Assembly: GCF_036962705.1 (NCBI RefSeq)
Contig: NZ_JBALOQ010000013.1
Location: 1-64,000 of the forward strand
Direction of reading: 5' to 3'
DNA: 64,000 bases
Origin: Ferdinandcohnia sp036962705
GTDB lineage: Bacteria > Bacillota > Bacilli > Bacillales > Bacillaceae_L
Below are positions 1 through 7,885 of this stretch, piece by piece (positions within the stretch are counted from its first letter, which is position 1; every line of letters begins with the position of its first letter). A model generated the notes under the pieces. That model was not told where the DNA came from and searched no databases. It worked only from the letters and a program-made list of their open reading frames with translations. A program made the position numbers and the translations under genes.

Positions 1-102
1 ATTAATGTACATTATGTATATACTTATAAGACGATTAGTTGACTAGAAAGTTTCATAGTAATTAAAAGTAATAATCTTTTAAATTTTCTAACACAAATGT
101 AA

Positions 103-134
103 AAAAAGAGATTTCATTGTGAAATCTCTTTTTT
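103..134 (-). terminator. Terminator downstream of glcK
   Basis: A 12-13 bp stem (AAAAAGAGATTTC pairing with GAAATCTCTTTTT) with a 5-base loop. A T-run follows on both strands, so it can end glcK on the minus strand and anything entering from the left. The preceding bases 1-100 show no gene or motif I can name. Confidence 0.85.
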
Positions 135-152
135 CTAGTACTTTTGGATTAT

Positions 153-1115
153 TTAAGTCAACTTATTTCTTGCCAAAAATGCGGCACCAATCACACCTGC
201 ATCATTTCCTAACGTGGCAATTGTGATTTCAGCAGCATCAGCAACCCTCGAAAACGCAAAGCGTTTGAATTGGTTTCTTAATGGTAATAGCAATTGGTTA
301 CCTGCTTTTGAGACACCACCACCGATTACGATTTTTTCAGGGTTTAGTCCATTCGCAACATGACTTAACGTTAGGCCAAGGTGATAGGTTACATGATCAA
401 TGATGTTCTTCGCAAGCTGATCTCCTTTTTCTGCTGCTTCAAAGACATCCTTAGAGGTGATTTCACCAGTTTGTTTAAATTTGTCACGAATAAGGCTAGG
501 TTCGTTTTGAGCTTGAATCGCCTCTTTTGCCAGACGTGCAATGCCTGTTGCAGATGCTATTGTTTCAATACAGCCAGTCTTGCCACATCCACATAGAGCA
601 CCACCTTCAGGTATGGATGTGATATGACCAATCTCTCCACCTGCACCATTTGCTCCGCGAACAACCTCACGATTGGAGATAATACCTCCACCAACCCCAG
701 TTCCCAATGTTACACAGATTAGATCCTTAGCTCCTTCACCTGCACCCTTCCACATCTCACCGATAGCCGCTACGTTCGCATCGTTGTCTACGGCAGCAGG
801 TAAACCGATTGTTTTCTCTAGCTCTGCTTTTAATGGGAACATTTCCTTCATTCCTAGGTTGGTTGCTTTATAGAAAATACCTTCCTCGAAATTAACAGGA
901 CCAGGTGCCCCCATCCCTACACCAGCAAATTTTTCTTTTGTAAGCTGTAATTCATTCATTTTTGCCTTAATTGTTTCAGCAATGTCGGGGATAATTTTAT
1001 CTCCTGATTTATCAGTTGGGATTTCCCATTTTGTGATAATTTCACCTTCTTGTGTAATAAAGGCTAACTTAACCGTTGTGCCACCTAAATCAATGCCTAT
1101 CAATAAATTTTCCAT
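153..1115 (-). CDS. glcK: Glucokinase, ROK family
   Basis: ATP-dependent cytoplasmic phosphorylation of glucose to glucose-6-phosphate, feeding glycolysis. The protein is about 320 residues and ROK type. It opens with the phosphate-binding GIDLGGTT at residues 7-14, has DNDAN near 110-114 with the catalytic Asp, and GTGVGGG near 138-144. The ROK zinc site is formed by His164 and the cysteines of CGCGKTGC (175, 177, 182). A longer frame opens four codons earlier, but that ATG lies directly on the AAAGGA ribosome-binding site. The second ATG, giving MENLLIGIDL, has correct spacing and is used here. It follows yqgQ closely, as in B. subtilis, so the two are probably cotranscribed. Family is certain; the sugar is inferred from synteny. 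Confidence 0.96.
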   Translation of the reverse strand: MENLLIGIDLGGTTVKLAFITQEGEIITKWEIPTDKSGDKIIPDIAETIKAKMNELQLTKEKFAGVGMGAPGPVNFEEGIFYKATNLGMKEMFPLKAELEKTIGLPAAVDNDANVAAIGEMWKGAGEGAKDLICVTLGTGVGGGIISNREVVRGANGAGGEIGHITSIPEGGALCGCGKTGCIETIASATGIARLAKEAIQAQNEPSLIRDKFKQTGEITSKDVFEAAEKGDQLAKNIIDHVTYHLGLTLSHVANGLNPEKIVIGGGVSKAGNQLLLPLRNQFKRFAFSRVADAAEITIATLGNDAGVIGAAFLARNKLT

Positions 1116-1135
1116 ATGTATTCCCATTCCTTTAT

Positions 1136-1348
1136 TTATTTGTTTTTAGCCTTTTTTTCTGTTTCCCATACGATTTCTTGACGGAGAAGAAAGATGGCTA
1201 ATTGATAGTCCTTTGTTTCAATAAGCTGTGAATTGAATAGCTCCTGGATCTCAGCTTCCATTAGTTCAAGATCAGCTACTCGGTCACCAACATAAATAAT
1301 GGTACCAAATTTTTTGAGAAATTGTTGAATATCATAAATTGTCTTCAC
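1136..1348 (-). CDS. yqgQ: YqgQ, DUF910 small protein
   Basis: A cytoplasmic protein of about 70 residues with no known activity, conserved directly upstream of glcK in Bacillus. It begins MKTIYDIQQFLKKFGT and carries a charged helical C-terminus, ending in a lysine-rich tail. The frame can be extended eight codons to an upstream ATG, but AGAAGGTGAA lies just before a GTG that gives the usual N-terminus, so GTG is taken as the start. The gap to glcK is about 20 bases. The family assignment rests on sequence resemblance and position; function is unknown. Confidence 0.88.
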   Translation of the reverse strand: MKTIYDIQQFLKKFGTIIYVGDRVADLELMEAEIQELFNSQLIETKDYQLAIFLLRQEIVWETEKKAKNK

Positions 1349-1445
1349 ATTTTCACCTTCTGCATTCCACAATATAAATCTAGCTTATTCAAAAATAAAC
1401 AAACAAGCAAGCCTTTCGAATAAAAGTCCTTAAAAATGTAAAAGA

Positions 1446-1466
1446 AGTGCTCATCTAGTGAACACT
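1446..1466 (-). terminator. Weak stem-loop after the SpoVAF-like gene
   Basis: An imperfect inverted repeat (AGTGTTCA and TGAGCACT in transcript sense) just beyond the stop at 1480, followed by a short T-rich stretch (CTTCTTTTAC). It may be a weak terminator. The pairing contains a mismatch, so confidence is low. Confidence 0.4.
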
Positions 1467-1479
1467 CCCTAAAAATTTT

Positions 1480-2949
1480 TTATTTATCTGGATCCTGTGG
1501 ATGCAATATTTTTGGTCTATTTCTTTTTAATGGTATTGGTGCACGGAATAAGACATCCTTAAATCCTTTGAAAGAAAATGGAATAAATGGCCATAAATAC
1601 GGTACATTAAAGGATTTCATTCGAGCTAAGTAGAGAACCCAGAGTGTAATCCCACCGACAAAACCGATTACCCCAAAAATACTCGTTGTTAATAACAGAA
1701 ATAATCGAGCCAAGCGGTTTGCAAGACTCATCTCATAGCTCGGCGTTGCGAATGTCCCAATCGCGGCGATTGCTAAATACAAAATTACCTCGTTTGTGAA
1801 TAATCCAACTTCAACTGCTACCTGTCCGATTAACATCGCAGCGACAAGTCCAAGTGCTGTAGCAAGGGATGTCGGCGTGTGAATGGCTGCCATTCTTAAT
1901 AGATCAATTCCTATTTCAATAAAAAAGAACTGTAAAATTAACGGTAATCTGCCGTCATCATTTGGACCGATAAATTTAAGATTTTCTGGCAACAGTTCTG
2001 GATGAACAGCAAACAAATACCAGAGTGGTAATAAAAAGAGTGATGCCCATACTCCTAGATAGCGAACTAAGCGAAGGTACAGACCGGCAACCGGACTATT
2101 CCGATATTCCTCAGCATGCTGCATATGATGCCAAAATGTTGTTGGCGTGATAAGAACACTTGGCGAACCATCGACCAAAATAATGATATGGCCTTCAAAA
2201 AGATGGGATGCTGCTGTATCAGGCCTTTCTGTATATCTAACAACAGGATAAGGATTATAATGTCGACCTGAAATATATTCCTCAATTGTCTTCTCAGCCA
2301 TAGGTAAGCCATCGGTATCAATCTTTGATATCGCATCTTTTACTTCCTTAACATGAGCAGGATCGGCAATATCCTCAATATAACTAACAACGATATCCGT
2401 TTTTGAACGTCTTCCCACCTGCATATATTCCATTCGGAGAGATTTATCCCGAACTCTTCTTCTTGTTAAGGCAGTATTAAAAACAATTGTTTCAACAAAG
2501 CCATCCCTTGAACCTCTAACAACTCTTTCCGTATCAGGCTCTTCTGGTCCTCTAACTGGATATGTTCTTGCATCAATTAAAATCACTTTTTCCAGTCCAT
2601 CAATGACAAGACCAGTTTGACCCGCAAGCACCATGTCAACAACTTTATCTAGATCATCTGTGCTTTCAACTTCAACATATGGAATATACGTCTTAAGAAG
2701 CTTTTCTAATCCATCTGTCTTAAAAATACTCTCATCTTGATTTGCGAGAAATTTTTGCAAAAGGTGTAAAATATCATCTTTAACAAGACCATCAATTAAA
2801 AAAAAGGACATTTCTTTACCGATATATTCTACGTCATGTTGAATGACATCAAAGCTTTTGTCTACACCTAGTGCTTCTTTTAAATAGCTTTGATTTTCTT
2901 GTAGATTTGTTGAGACCCGATGTATTGGCTTTTCTTTTTCATTTCCCAT
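1480..2949 (-). CDS. GerA-family spore germination protein, SpoVAF-like
   Basis: About 489 residues. The soluble N-terminal domain (roughly 1-285) contains the GerA-family run LTRRRVRDKSLRMEYMQVGR and the fold around VDGSPSVLITP. It is followed by four or five membrane segments (about 290-450) including GIDLLRMAAIHTP and SLANRLARLFLLL. The N-terminal LGVDKSFDV and the tail RPKILHPQDP resemble SpoVAF more than GerAA, GerBA or GerKA. In spores, SpoVAF lies in the inner membrane and takes part in dipicolinate release or germination. Here the gene stands alone between yqgQ and gluP, without a B or C subunit. An upstream GTG is possible, but GGAGTGA favours this ATG. Confidence 0.85.
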   Translation of the reverse strand: MGNEKEKPIHRVSTNLQENQSYLKEALGVDKSFDVIQHDVEYIGKEMSFFLIDGLVKDDILHLLQKFLANQDESIFKTDGLEKLLKTYIPYVEVESTDDLDKVVDMVLAGQTGLVIDGLEKVILIDARTYPVRGPEEPDTERVVRGSRDGFVETIVFNTALTRRRVRDKSLRMEYMQVGRRSKTDIVVSYIEDIADPAHVKEVKDAISKIDTDGLPMAEKTIEEYISGRHYNPYPVVRYTERPDTAASHLFEGHIIILVDGSPSVLITPTTFWHHMQHAEEYRNSPVAGLYLRLVRYLGVWASLFLLPLWYLFAVHPELLPENLKFIGPNDDGRLPLILQFFFIEIGIDLLRMAAIHTPTSLATALGLVAAMLIGQVAVEVGLFTNEVILYLAIAAIGTFATPSYEMSLANRLARLFLLLTTSIFGVIGFVGGITLWVLYLARMKSFNVPYLWPFIPFSFKGFKDVLFRAPIPLKRNRPKILHPQDPDK

Positions 2950-3036
2950 TTGAATCACTCCACAATAGCAACTTGTTTAGGCTACTAATCCATCATTGAC
3001 GTAAAACTGGAAAAACATACTAATTGAGGGGAATAA

Positions 3037-3067
3037 AGAAAAGTGCCTCAAATGCGAGACACTTTTT
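3037..3067 (-). terminator. Terminator of gluP
   Basis: In the minus-strand transcript, AAAAGTGTCTC pairs with GAGGCACTTTT across a short loop, followed by CTTTATT. The left arm overlaps the gluP stop codon. It separates gluP from the SpoVAF-like gene. Confidence 0.65.
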
Positions 3068-4613
3068 ACAATTGACCATTTTCCATGTCATTTATTTCTT
3101 TTAACAGTTCTTTGTAATTTTCATTATCTGGGTCTTCTTCAATCGCTTGTTCTGCAGCTTTTTTTGCATTATCGAAATCCTGGAGCTGGACATAAACTAA
3201 TGCAAGATTATAATGTGCTTCGGAGATTTCAGGTGCTTTAATCGTGACAAGTTCTAAATGATCTCTTGCCTCTTCAAACTTACCTAGTTTAATCTCCGTA
3301 TAGGATAAATAAAAATACACTTCTGGTGCGTCTGCACCTTTTTCCTCGGCAGTTATTAACATGTCATATGCTTTTTGAAACTCATTTGATTGAATGTATT
3401 CCTGTGCGGTTTGCACGACAAATTGAGGATTATCAGAATGTGGCTGAACCACATAACCAACATAAAAAAGTACCCCAACAGTCACCATTGTTACCACAAG
3501 TCCGCCTAATCGCTTAGCCAATTCTTTTCGCTTAGGGAAATGAACGATGCTTGCTGCTAAAAAACCACCAACCAAACCTCCAATATGACCTGAGTTATCG
3601 ATTCCAGGAATCATAAATCCTAGTACTAGGTTGATGATAATGATTCCAATAATATTTGGACCCATTGTTCTAAAAAATAGGCTAGGGTAGGCAGTTCCAA
3701 AAAACAATAGTGCACCAAAGCATCCAAAGATGGCACCTGAAGCCCCAGCAGAAATATTTGTATTAAACACAAAGCTCGCAAGACTTCCTACAAATCCTGC
3801 AAATACATAAATCATTAAAAACCTGAATTTTCCGTATAGCCGTTCAACCTCTGTCCCTAAATAATATAACGCGAAGGTATTCATAAGAAGATGAATGAAT
3901 CCGATATGTAAAATCATCGGTGTGAAAAAGCGCCACCATTCACCATTTAAAATCCGGAAGTTTTCCTTTGCCCCATATTTCAGTAAGGTTTCCGTATTTG
4001 TGCTTCCACCATTCAACTCTAAAATAGCAAACATAATTAATTGAATGGCAATTAAGATATATGTAAAAAAAGGTTTCCCATTTTGGAAAATTTGCTTTTC
4101 ACTTGAAATCCGTTTATTTGCAACGGAAATAACCTCATTTTTGATGTTTTCAAGTGTTTCAACGTCTATATTGATGGAATCATCCAAATCAAAGTCGGTA
4201 TGAATAAACTTTGATATTTCCTGTAATCCTGTATCCTGATGTTCCGAATCAATTAAAACGGTATGTAAAGTAGTAAGGCCTTTAGCACCTGCAACGAGTG
4301 AGTCGTCTAATCGAAATTTCCAATCATCGACAGGTGGGTAAGTAGTAATATAAATATTGAGAGCATCCAGTTTACGTGAAAATAGACGTTTCCTTAACTG
4401 CTCCAATCGCCCGGCTGTGAGTTCCATATCCCTCTGCATCCAATTGCTCCAATCCAAATCATGGCGTAGGATGCGAATTATTCTTGGGTTATTTTTTTGT
4501 GTTGTTTCTAACCAAATTTCATTGTTTGATTTAGATAATTGGAGAATTCGGTAGCCACCTTCTAACTGAAGCCCCTCGATCATTTTCCAATAAAGATAAT
4601 CCTGTTTGAACAC
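3066..4613 (-). CDS. gluP: Rhomboid-family intramembrane serine protease with TPR repeats
   Basis: Cleaves membrane proteins within the bilayer; B. subtilis GluP (YqgP) is needed for normal division and magnesium-transporter turnover. About 515 residues: soluble N-terminal domain (1-180), a rhomboid core of about seven membrane segments (183-385) and C-terminal TPR helices (about 400-510). The catalytic pair is visible: Ser in GASGAIFG near 292 and His in NSGHIGG near 343. The HIGFIHLLMN loop also matches rhomboids. The longest frame begins with TTG crowding an AGGGGGG ribosome-binding site. The next codon, GTG, has better spacing and gives MFKQDYLYW, which matches the family N-terminus. Confidence 0.95.
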   Translation of the reverse strand: MFKQDYLYWKMIEGLQLEGGYRILQLSKSNNEIWLETTQKNNPRIIRILRHDLDWSNWMQRDMELTAGRLEQLRKRLFSRKLDALNIYITTYPPVDDWKFRLDDSLVAGAKGLTTLHTVLIDSEHQDTGLQEISKFIHTDFDLDDSINIDVETLENIKNEVISVANKRISSEKQIFQNGKPFFTYILIAIQLIMFAILELNGGSTNTETLLKYGAKENFRILNGEWWRFFTPMILHIGFIHLLMNTFALYYLGTEVERLYGKFRFLMIYVFAGFVGSLASFVFNTNISAGASGAIFGCFGALLFFGTAYPSLFFRTMGPNIIGIIIINLVLGFMIPGIDNSGHIGGLVGGFLAASIVHFPKRKELAKRLGGLVVTMVTVGVLFYVGYVVQPHSDNPQFVVQTAQEYIQSNEFQKAYDMLITAEEKGADAPEVYFYLSYTEIKLGKFEEARDHLELVTIKAPEISEAHYNLALVYVQLQDFDNAKKAAEQAIEEDPDNENYKELLKEINDMENGQL

Positions 4614-4690
4614 CAAATCCCCCCTCGTCCAATAAGTTTCTTTTATTATAAACGTTTTTCTATAACAGTTACCAAATTTCTGTCTTAAAA

Positions 4691-4727
4691 AACGAAAAAA
4701 CCCGTTGAAGTGAGTTCAACAGGTTTT
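4691..4727 (-). terminator. Terminator of the yqgN-DUF92-yqgO unit
   Basis: Stem AAAACC.GTTGAA with TTCAAC.GGTTTT (one mismatch) and a 5-base loop. On the minus strand it is followed by TTTTTTCGTTTTTT, a good U-tract. It lies just after the yqgO stop. Confidence 0.8.
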
Positions 4728-4732
4728 CTTTT

Positions 4733-4912
4733 CTAGCGGAAGGCGTGGTGTATCATTCTATTTCGAATAAATGGGAGTTTCATCGACGAACTGATAAAGA
4801 CACGTCGAACTGCCGGGTTACCAAACACGCGATTAAAAATGCGATAACGGTACCTGTAGACAGCATAAATCGCTCCAAAAAGTAAAGCTATTCGGGTCAA
4901 TAAGCTCAACAT
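4733..4912 (-). CDS. yqgO: YqgO-like 59-residue basic membrane peptide
   Basis: A short frame with a strong ribosome-binding site (AGGAGGGATAAAAA before ATG). It encodes MLSLLTRIALLFGAIYAVYR, then a very basic tail rich in Arg and Tyr ending in HHAFR. A single membrane helix covers about residues 3-19, with the basic tail predicted inside. Its place between gluP and yqgN matches yqgO of B. subtilis, which is the reason for the name; sequence identity to that protein was not checked. Function unknown. The DUF92 gene ends about 45 bases upstream, so cotranscription is likely. Confidence 0.75.
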   Translation of the reverse strand: MLSLLTRIALLFGAIYAVYRYRYRIFNRVFGNPAVRRVFISSSMKLPFIRNRMIHHAFR

Positions 4913-4955
4913 TTTTTATCCCTCCTAGATATACTTTTTGATTATCCCTTTCATT

Positions 4956-5756
4956 TTATCCTTGTAAAAATGAAAGGAAATATGTCCCAAGTCCAGAAGC
5001 AAGGAGGATTGAGATAAAATTCACAACATCATTATTGCAAAATTGAAAACCCTTGAGATAGTTTGTTTCCCGTCCACAATGGACCCCTTTTTCCGTTTCC
5101 ATTCCACAAACTGAGCATTTATATACGACTTGAACGGTTGCTCCCATGATTGTATCAATTAAATTGCCACAGAAACCGACCAATGTAAGTCCGACTAACA
5201 GAATAACTGATAGTTCTGGCCAAACTAAAAATGAAATGATGCTAATGAGAAGTGAGCCTAAGAAGCCAGCAATCGTTCCTAATACTGAAATTGCCCCTGA
5301 TGTTCCTGCATCCACCCGTTTCATTTTCGTAAGGAGGATTGGCTGTTTCTTACTAAGAGGCCCAATTTCGGAAGCCCAAGTATCGGCGGTTGCAGCTGCG
5401 ATGGATCCAATAAATAAAAATAGCCATATGAATGAATCAGTCCACGCAAACATTAAACCGGCAAATGCAGCAACACCACCATTGGCAAAGACTTGAACCA
5501 TATCACGTTGCTCACCTTTTGCCACTTTATGTTTGAGACTTTCCTTTTTTTCAGCCTTGAACTTACTCCAAAAATTAGAACTTGCAAAAAAGACACCTAA
5601 TAAAAGCAAACCCCGATATCCGAAACCAATCGACACGGCACTTCCAACAATAATCGTCCCTACCGCTCCACTAATTGTTAATGATTTTTTTTTATAACCT
5701 GAAACTGCTACAACTACGGTAGCAATAATTTGGATAAAGAGATTAATCATGAGCAT
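4956..5756 (-). CDS. DUF92 family integral membrane protein
   Basis: About 266 residues with six or more hydrophobic segments. Conserved DUF92 features include AATADTWASEIGPLSKKQP (about 120-140) and DAGTSGAISVLGT. DUF92 belongs with polyprenol or phytol phosphate kinase-like membrane proteins in plants and cyanobacteria; the bacterial substrate is not established. A cysteine cluster (CSVCGMETEKGVHC) near the C-terminus could bind metal, which is inference. It overlaps the end of yqgN by 14 bases, implying translational coupling. The start may be this ATG or one two codons further in. This gene is not part of the B. subtilis yqgN-yqgO order as I recall it. Confidence 0.82.
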   Translation of the reverse strand: MLMINLFIQIIATVVVAVSGYKKKSLTISGAVGTIIVGSAVSIGFGYRGLLLLGVFFASSNFWSKFKAEKKESLKHKVAKGEQRDMVQVFANGGVAAFAGLMFAWTDSFIWLFLFIGSIAAATADTWASEIGPLSKKQPILLTKMKRVDAGTSGAISVLGTIAGFLGSLLISIISFLVWPELSVILLVGLTLVGFCGNLIDTIMGATVQVVYKCSVCGMETEKGVHCGRETNYLKGFQFCNNDVVNFISILLASGLGTYFLSFLQG

Positions 5757-6312
5757 CAATAACCTTTGAATTTGTCACGATTTTCTGCACAGGAATATCA
5801 AATGGCTCAAGTGGTATTTTCTCAACAAGTTGCTTTGGAAATGCTAATGAAAGGGTGTTCCCCTTATATTCCGTTAAATACCGATCATAATACCCACCGC
5901 CGTGGCCAAGTCGGTATCCGTTTGTTGCAAAGCATAGGCCAGGGACAATTAATACATCCATTTCATTATGTAAGATTTCTCGTGTTTGTTCTTCAATTGG
6001 CTCTTGTAGCCCATAATAGACCACCTCCAACTGTGAAAATGATGTAATTTCACGGAATGACATCGTTTTTGTCTTTGGATGACATTTTGGAACAGCCACT
6101 CGTTTCTTTGATTCCCACGCTTTCTCAATCAAGTATTTCGTATTTACCTCATACTCCCCGGAGATTGTAATGCCAATTGTCTTCGCGTTTACCCACTCTC
6201 GTAAAGAAAGGACTTGTTTTGTAATTTCCTTCGACCATTTATCTAAAGTATTTTTATCAATCGAACGTAAAGTCCCCATTATCGCTTTTCTCAGGTCCTG
6301 TTTCGTTTTCAA
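5743..6312 (-). CDS. yqgN: 5-formyltetrahydrofolate cyclo-ligase
   Basis: Converts 5-formyl-THF to 5,10-methenyl-THF using ATP, salvaging folate in the cytoplasm. About 189 residues, normal for the family. The basic N-terminus (KTKQDLRKAIMG) contacts the phosphates, and the signature DVLIVPGLCFATNGYRLGHGGGYYDRYL lies around residues 120-147. The frame can be opened six codons earlier, but GGGAGG with 8-base spacing points to a TTG start (MKTKQDLRK). The 3' end overlaps the DUF92 gene. Synteny with rpmG and yqgO supports the yqgN name. Confidence 0.93.
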   Translation of the reverse strand: MKTKQDLRKAIMGTLRSIDKNTLDKWSKEITKQVLSLREWVNAKTIGITISGEYEVNTKYLIEKAWESKKRVAVPKCHPKTKTMSFREITSFSQLEVVYYGLQEPIEEQTREILHNEMDVLIVPGLCFATNGYRLGHGGGYYDRYLTEYKGNTLSLAFPKQLVEKIPLEPFDIPVQKIVTNSKVIDAHD

Positions 6313-6350
6313 CTTATTCGCCTCCCTCAAATCATCGCTTTTATTATATA

Positions 6351-6383
6351 AAAAAACAGTAGGAAATTTCTTTCCTACTGTTA
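6351..6383 (-). terminator. Terminator of rpmG
   Basis: Perfect 10 bp stem CAGTAGGAAA / TTTCCTACTG beginning at the rpmG stop codon, followed on the minus strand by seven T residues. It ends the ribosomal-protein message before yqgN. Confidence 0.88.
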
Positions 6384-6530
6384 CTTTGTTTCGCGGTGTA
6401 GAGTAACCTTTTTAAGTCTTGGGCTATATTTCTTAAGTTCAAGACGGTCAGGGTTGTTTCGCTTATTTTTCTTTGTAATATAATTACGATCACCAGTTTC
6501 AGTACAAGCTAAAGTGATTTTAACACGCAT
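6381..6530 (-). CDS. rpmG: Ribosomal protein L33, zinc-ribbon-less form
   Basis: A 49-residue large-subunit protein reading MRVKITLACTETGDRNYITK near the N-terminus and ending KVTLHRETK. It is short and preceded by a GGAGGGAAATAAT leader. L33 paralogues come with or without two Cys pairs that hold zinc. Here only one Cys remains (CTET, later SPRL), so it cannot form the ribbon. It matches the position of rpmGA in Bacillus. I see no Zur-type box in the 150 bases upstream, so it looks constitutive rather than zinc-stress induced. Confidence 0.95.
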   Translation of the reverse strand: MRVKITLACTETGDRNYITKKNKRNNPDRLELKKYSPRLKKVTLHRETK

Positions 6531-6671
6531 GATTATTTCCCTCCAAACATATAAAGCATTAATCAGACTTACCTATCATACCACTTAACTATTCAAAATT
6601 CCAGTCCTTTTTTTGGTGAGAAAGAAATTCTGATCACTATATCAAAATACAATTAACAGGTATACAAAGTG

Positions 6672-6700
6672 TTGTCCACGCTAGTAAGTTACGATAAGAT
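6672..6700 (+). promoter_or_regulatory. SigA-type promoter for the 6724-7166 unit
   Basis: TTGTCC, 17-base spacer, TAAGAT on the plus strand. The predicted transcription start falls around 6706, leaving a short leader with GGAGTGA. That supports ATG 6724 rather than the ATG at 6706 as the translation start. Confidence 0.6.
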
Positions 6701-6723
6701 TAGTTATGGAATGGAGTGAAGAT

Positions 6724-7080
6724 ATGGAATACGCATTTATTATTTTATTAGGTATCGCAATTCTTCTTCTTGTCATCTCCTTTTATGGTAAGGATCGGAT
6801 AAAAATGGTGCAAGAAGAAATAGATCAACTTTCGCTTTCTGTGATTCAGGAAACGTATCTATTAAAGAAAAAAATGAGGATCTTAGAGGAAGAACTACTC
6901 ACAAATGACATTGATGATGAAATAGGACCGCCAACAAGTGCAATGTCTTTATCAAATACTTCCATTTTATCTTTATATGATAAAGGTTTGAGCTACGAGG
7001 AAATCGGAAAAAAAACAAATTTGCCAGTTGAAGAAGTTCGACTCATCCTAGAACAAGCAAAGAAAATGGGGCTCATGTAA
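6724..7080 (+). CDS. Unknown protein: membrane anchor, coiled coil, HTH-like C-terminus
   Basis: About 118 residues that I cannot assign to a characterised protein. Residues 1-20 form one membrane helix (MEYAFIILLGIAILLLVISF). Residues 22-60 are a charged coiled-coil segment (QEEIDQLSLSVIQETYLLKK, EEELL). After an acidic linker, residues 82-118 (LYDKGLSYEEIGKKTNLPVE) look like a small helix-turn-helix of the kind in membrane-tethered Bacillus proteins. An upstream ATG exists, but GGAGTGA and the mapped promoter favour this start. Its stop overlaps the next ATG (TAATG). It is convergent with phoU across a shared terminator. Confidence 0.75.
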   Translation: MEYAFIILLGIAILLLVISFYGKDRIKMVQEEIDQLSLSVIQETYLLKKKMRILEEELLTNDIDDEIGPPTSAMSLSNTSILSLYDKGLSYEEIGKKTNLPVEEVRLILEQAKKMGLM

Positions 7081-7166
7081 TGGATAAATATTTATTACGA
7101 GGAATCGCAATCGGATTGATCATATCAACCATTATTTATGGAGCTATTTACTATTTAACTACTTAA
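7080..7166 (+). CDS. Unknown 28-residue single-span membrane peptide
   Basis: The frame starts inside the stop codon of the upstream gene (TAATG) and reads MDKYLLRGIAIGLIISTIIY then GAIYYLTT. Positive residues precede a single hydrophobic helix and no cysteines are present. Overlapping stop and start suggest translational coupling, so the peptide may work with the membrane-anchored protein before it. It ends four bases before the terminator. Too short for homology calls by eye; coding status rests on coupling, composition and position. Confidence 0.55.
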   Translation: MDKYLLRGIAIGLIISTIIYGAIYYLTT

Positions 7167-7199
7167 AAAACTCAAGCCTATGATTGGCTTGAGTTTTTT
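7167..7199. terminator. Bidirectional terminator between convergent genes
   Basis: Nine-base-pair stem ACTCAAGCC / GGCTTGAGT with a 7-base loop, flanked by A-run and T-run, so it works for the plus-strand pair and for phoU on the minus strand. Confidence 0.9.
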
Positions 7200-7201
7200 C
7201 G

Positions 7202-7861
7202 TTAAGCATTTAAATCGACATTCTTTCCTTTTACCATATAAATGATATGCTCTGACATATTTGTTGTATGGTCTGCTATCCGTTCGATATTACGGGAAAC
7301 AAAGGATAACTGAGTGATCTGATTGAATGAATCTGGTTTACTTGGCATTAATTCAAGTAGTTCTTTGAGAATTTTACCATATAAAGCATCGACCTCGTCA
7401 TCGGTCTTAGCTGTTGTAATCGCTAATTCGATATCTTTTTCAATATAGGCTTTGATTACGTTATTTAACATGTCTAAAGCCATATCAGCCATTTTAGGAA
7501 TATCAACAATTGGCTTAATTAATGGGCCGTCTCCAATATGGATAACGGATTTTGCGATATTTACAGCTAGGTCCCCGATTCGCTCAACATCATTTGAAAT
7601 TTTCAATCCAGCGATAATAGTACGGAGATCAGATGCCACCGGCTGTTGTTGAGCGATTAGTAGAATGATCAGGTTATTGATTTGCTCTTCTAACTCATTA
7701 ATTTTTGCGTCTTCTTCAATGATTTTCTCAGCCATTTCGATATTTTGCTCTGAAAGTGATTGGACTGATTTTCCTACAGCTGTTTTTGATAAATTTACCA
7801 TTTCAATTAGTAATTCTTTAAGGCGATCTAAATCTTTATCTAGCGTTGTGCGTATGGACAT
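7202..7861 (-). CDS. phoU: Phosphate-signalling protein PhoU
   Basis: Cytoplasmic regulator linking the PstSCAB transporter to the PhoR-PhoP two-component system. 219 residues, all helical, with the two PhoU repeats (about 1-105 and 110-215). Each carries the metal-cluster motif: EQNNL..DLR near 60-80 (ASDLRTIIAGLKISNDVERIGD) and VSRNIERIADHTTNM near 190-205. It is the last gene of the pst operon, 24 bases after pstB. Start ATG has AAGGGGAG upstream. B. subtilis has two pstB genes and lacks phoU in this operon, so this arrangement is closer to other Bacillaceae. Confidence 0.95.
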   Translation of the reverse strand: MSIRTTLDKDLDRLKELLIEMVNLSKTAVGKSVQSLSEQNIEMAEKIIEEDAKINELEEQINNLIILLIAQQQPVASDLRTIIAGLKISNDVERIGDLAVNIAKSVIHIGDGPLIKPIVDIPKMADMALDMLNNVIKAYIEKDIELAITTAKTDDEVDALYGKILKELLELMPSKPDSFNQITQLSFVSRNIERIADHTTNMSEHIIYMVKGKNVDLNA

Positions 7862-7885
7862 ACACTACTCCCCTTATCTATTTTT

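Noticed and set aside
1..100. AT-rich sequence at the left edge with TGTACATTATGTATA
   Set aside because: Suggests an operator-like palindrome but is cut by the window edge and no gene context is visible.
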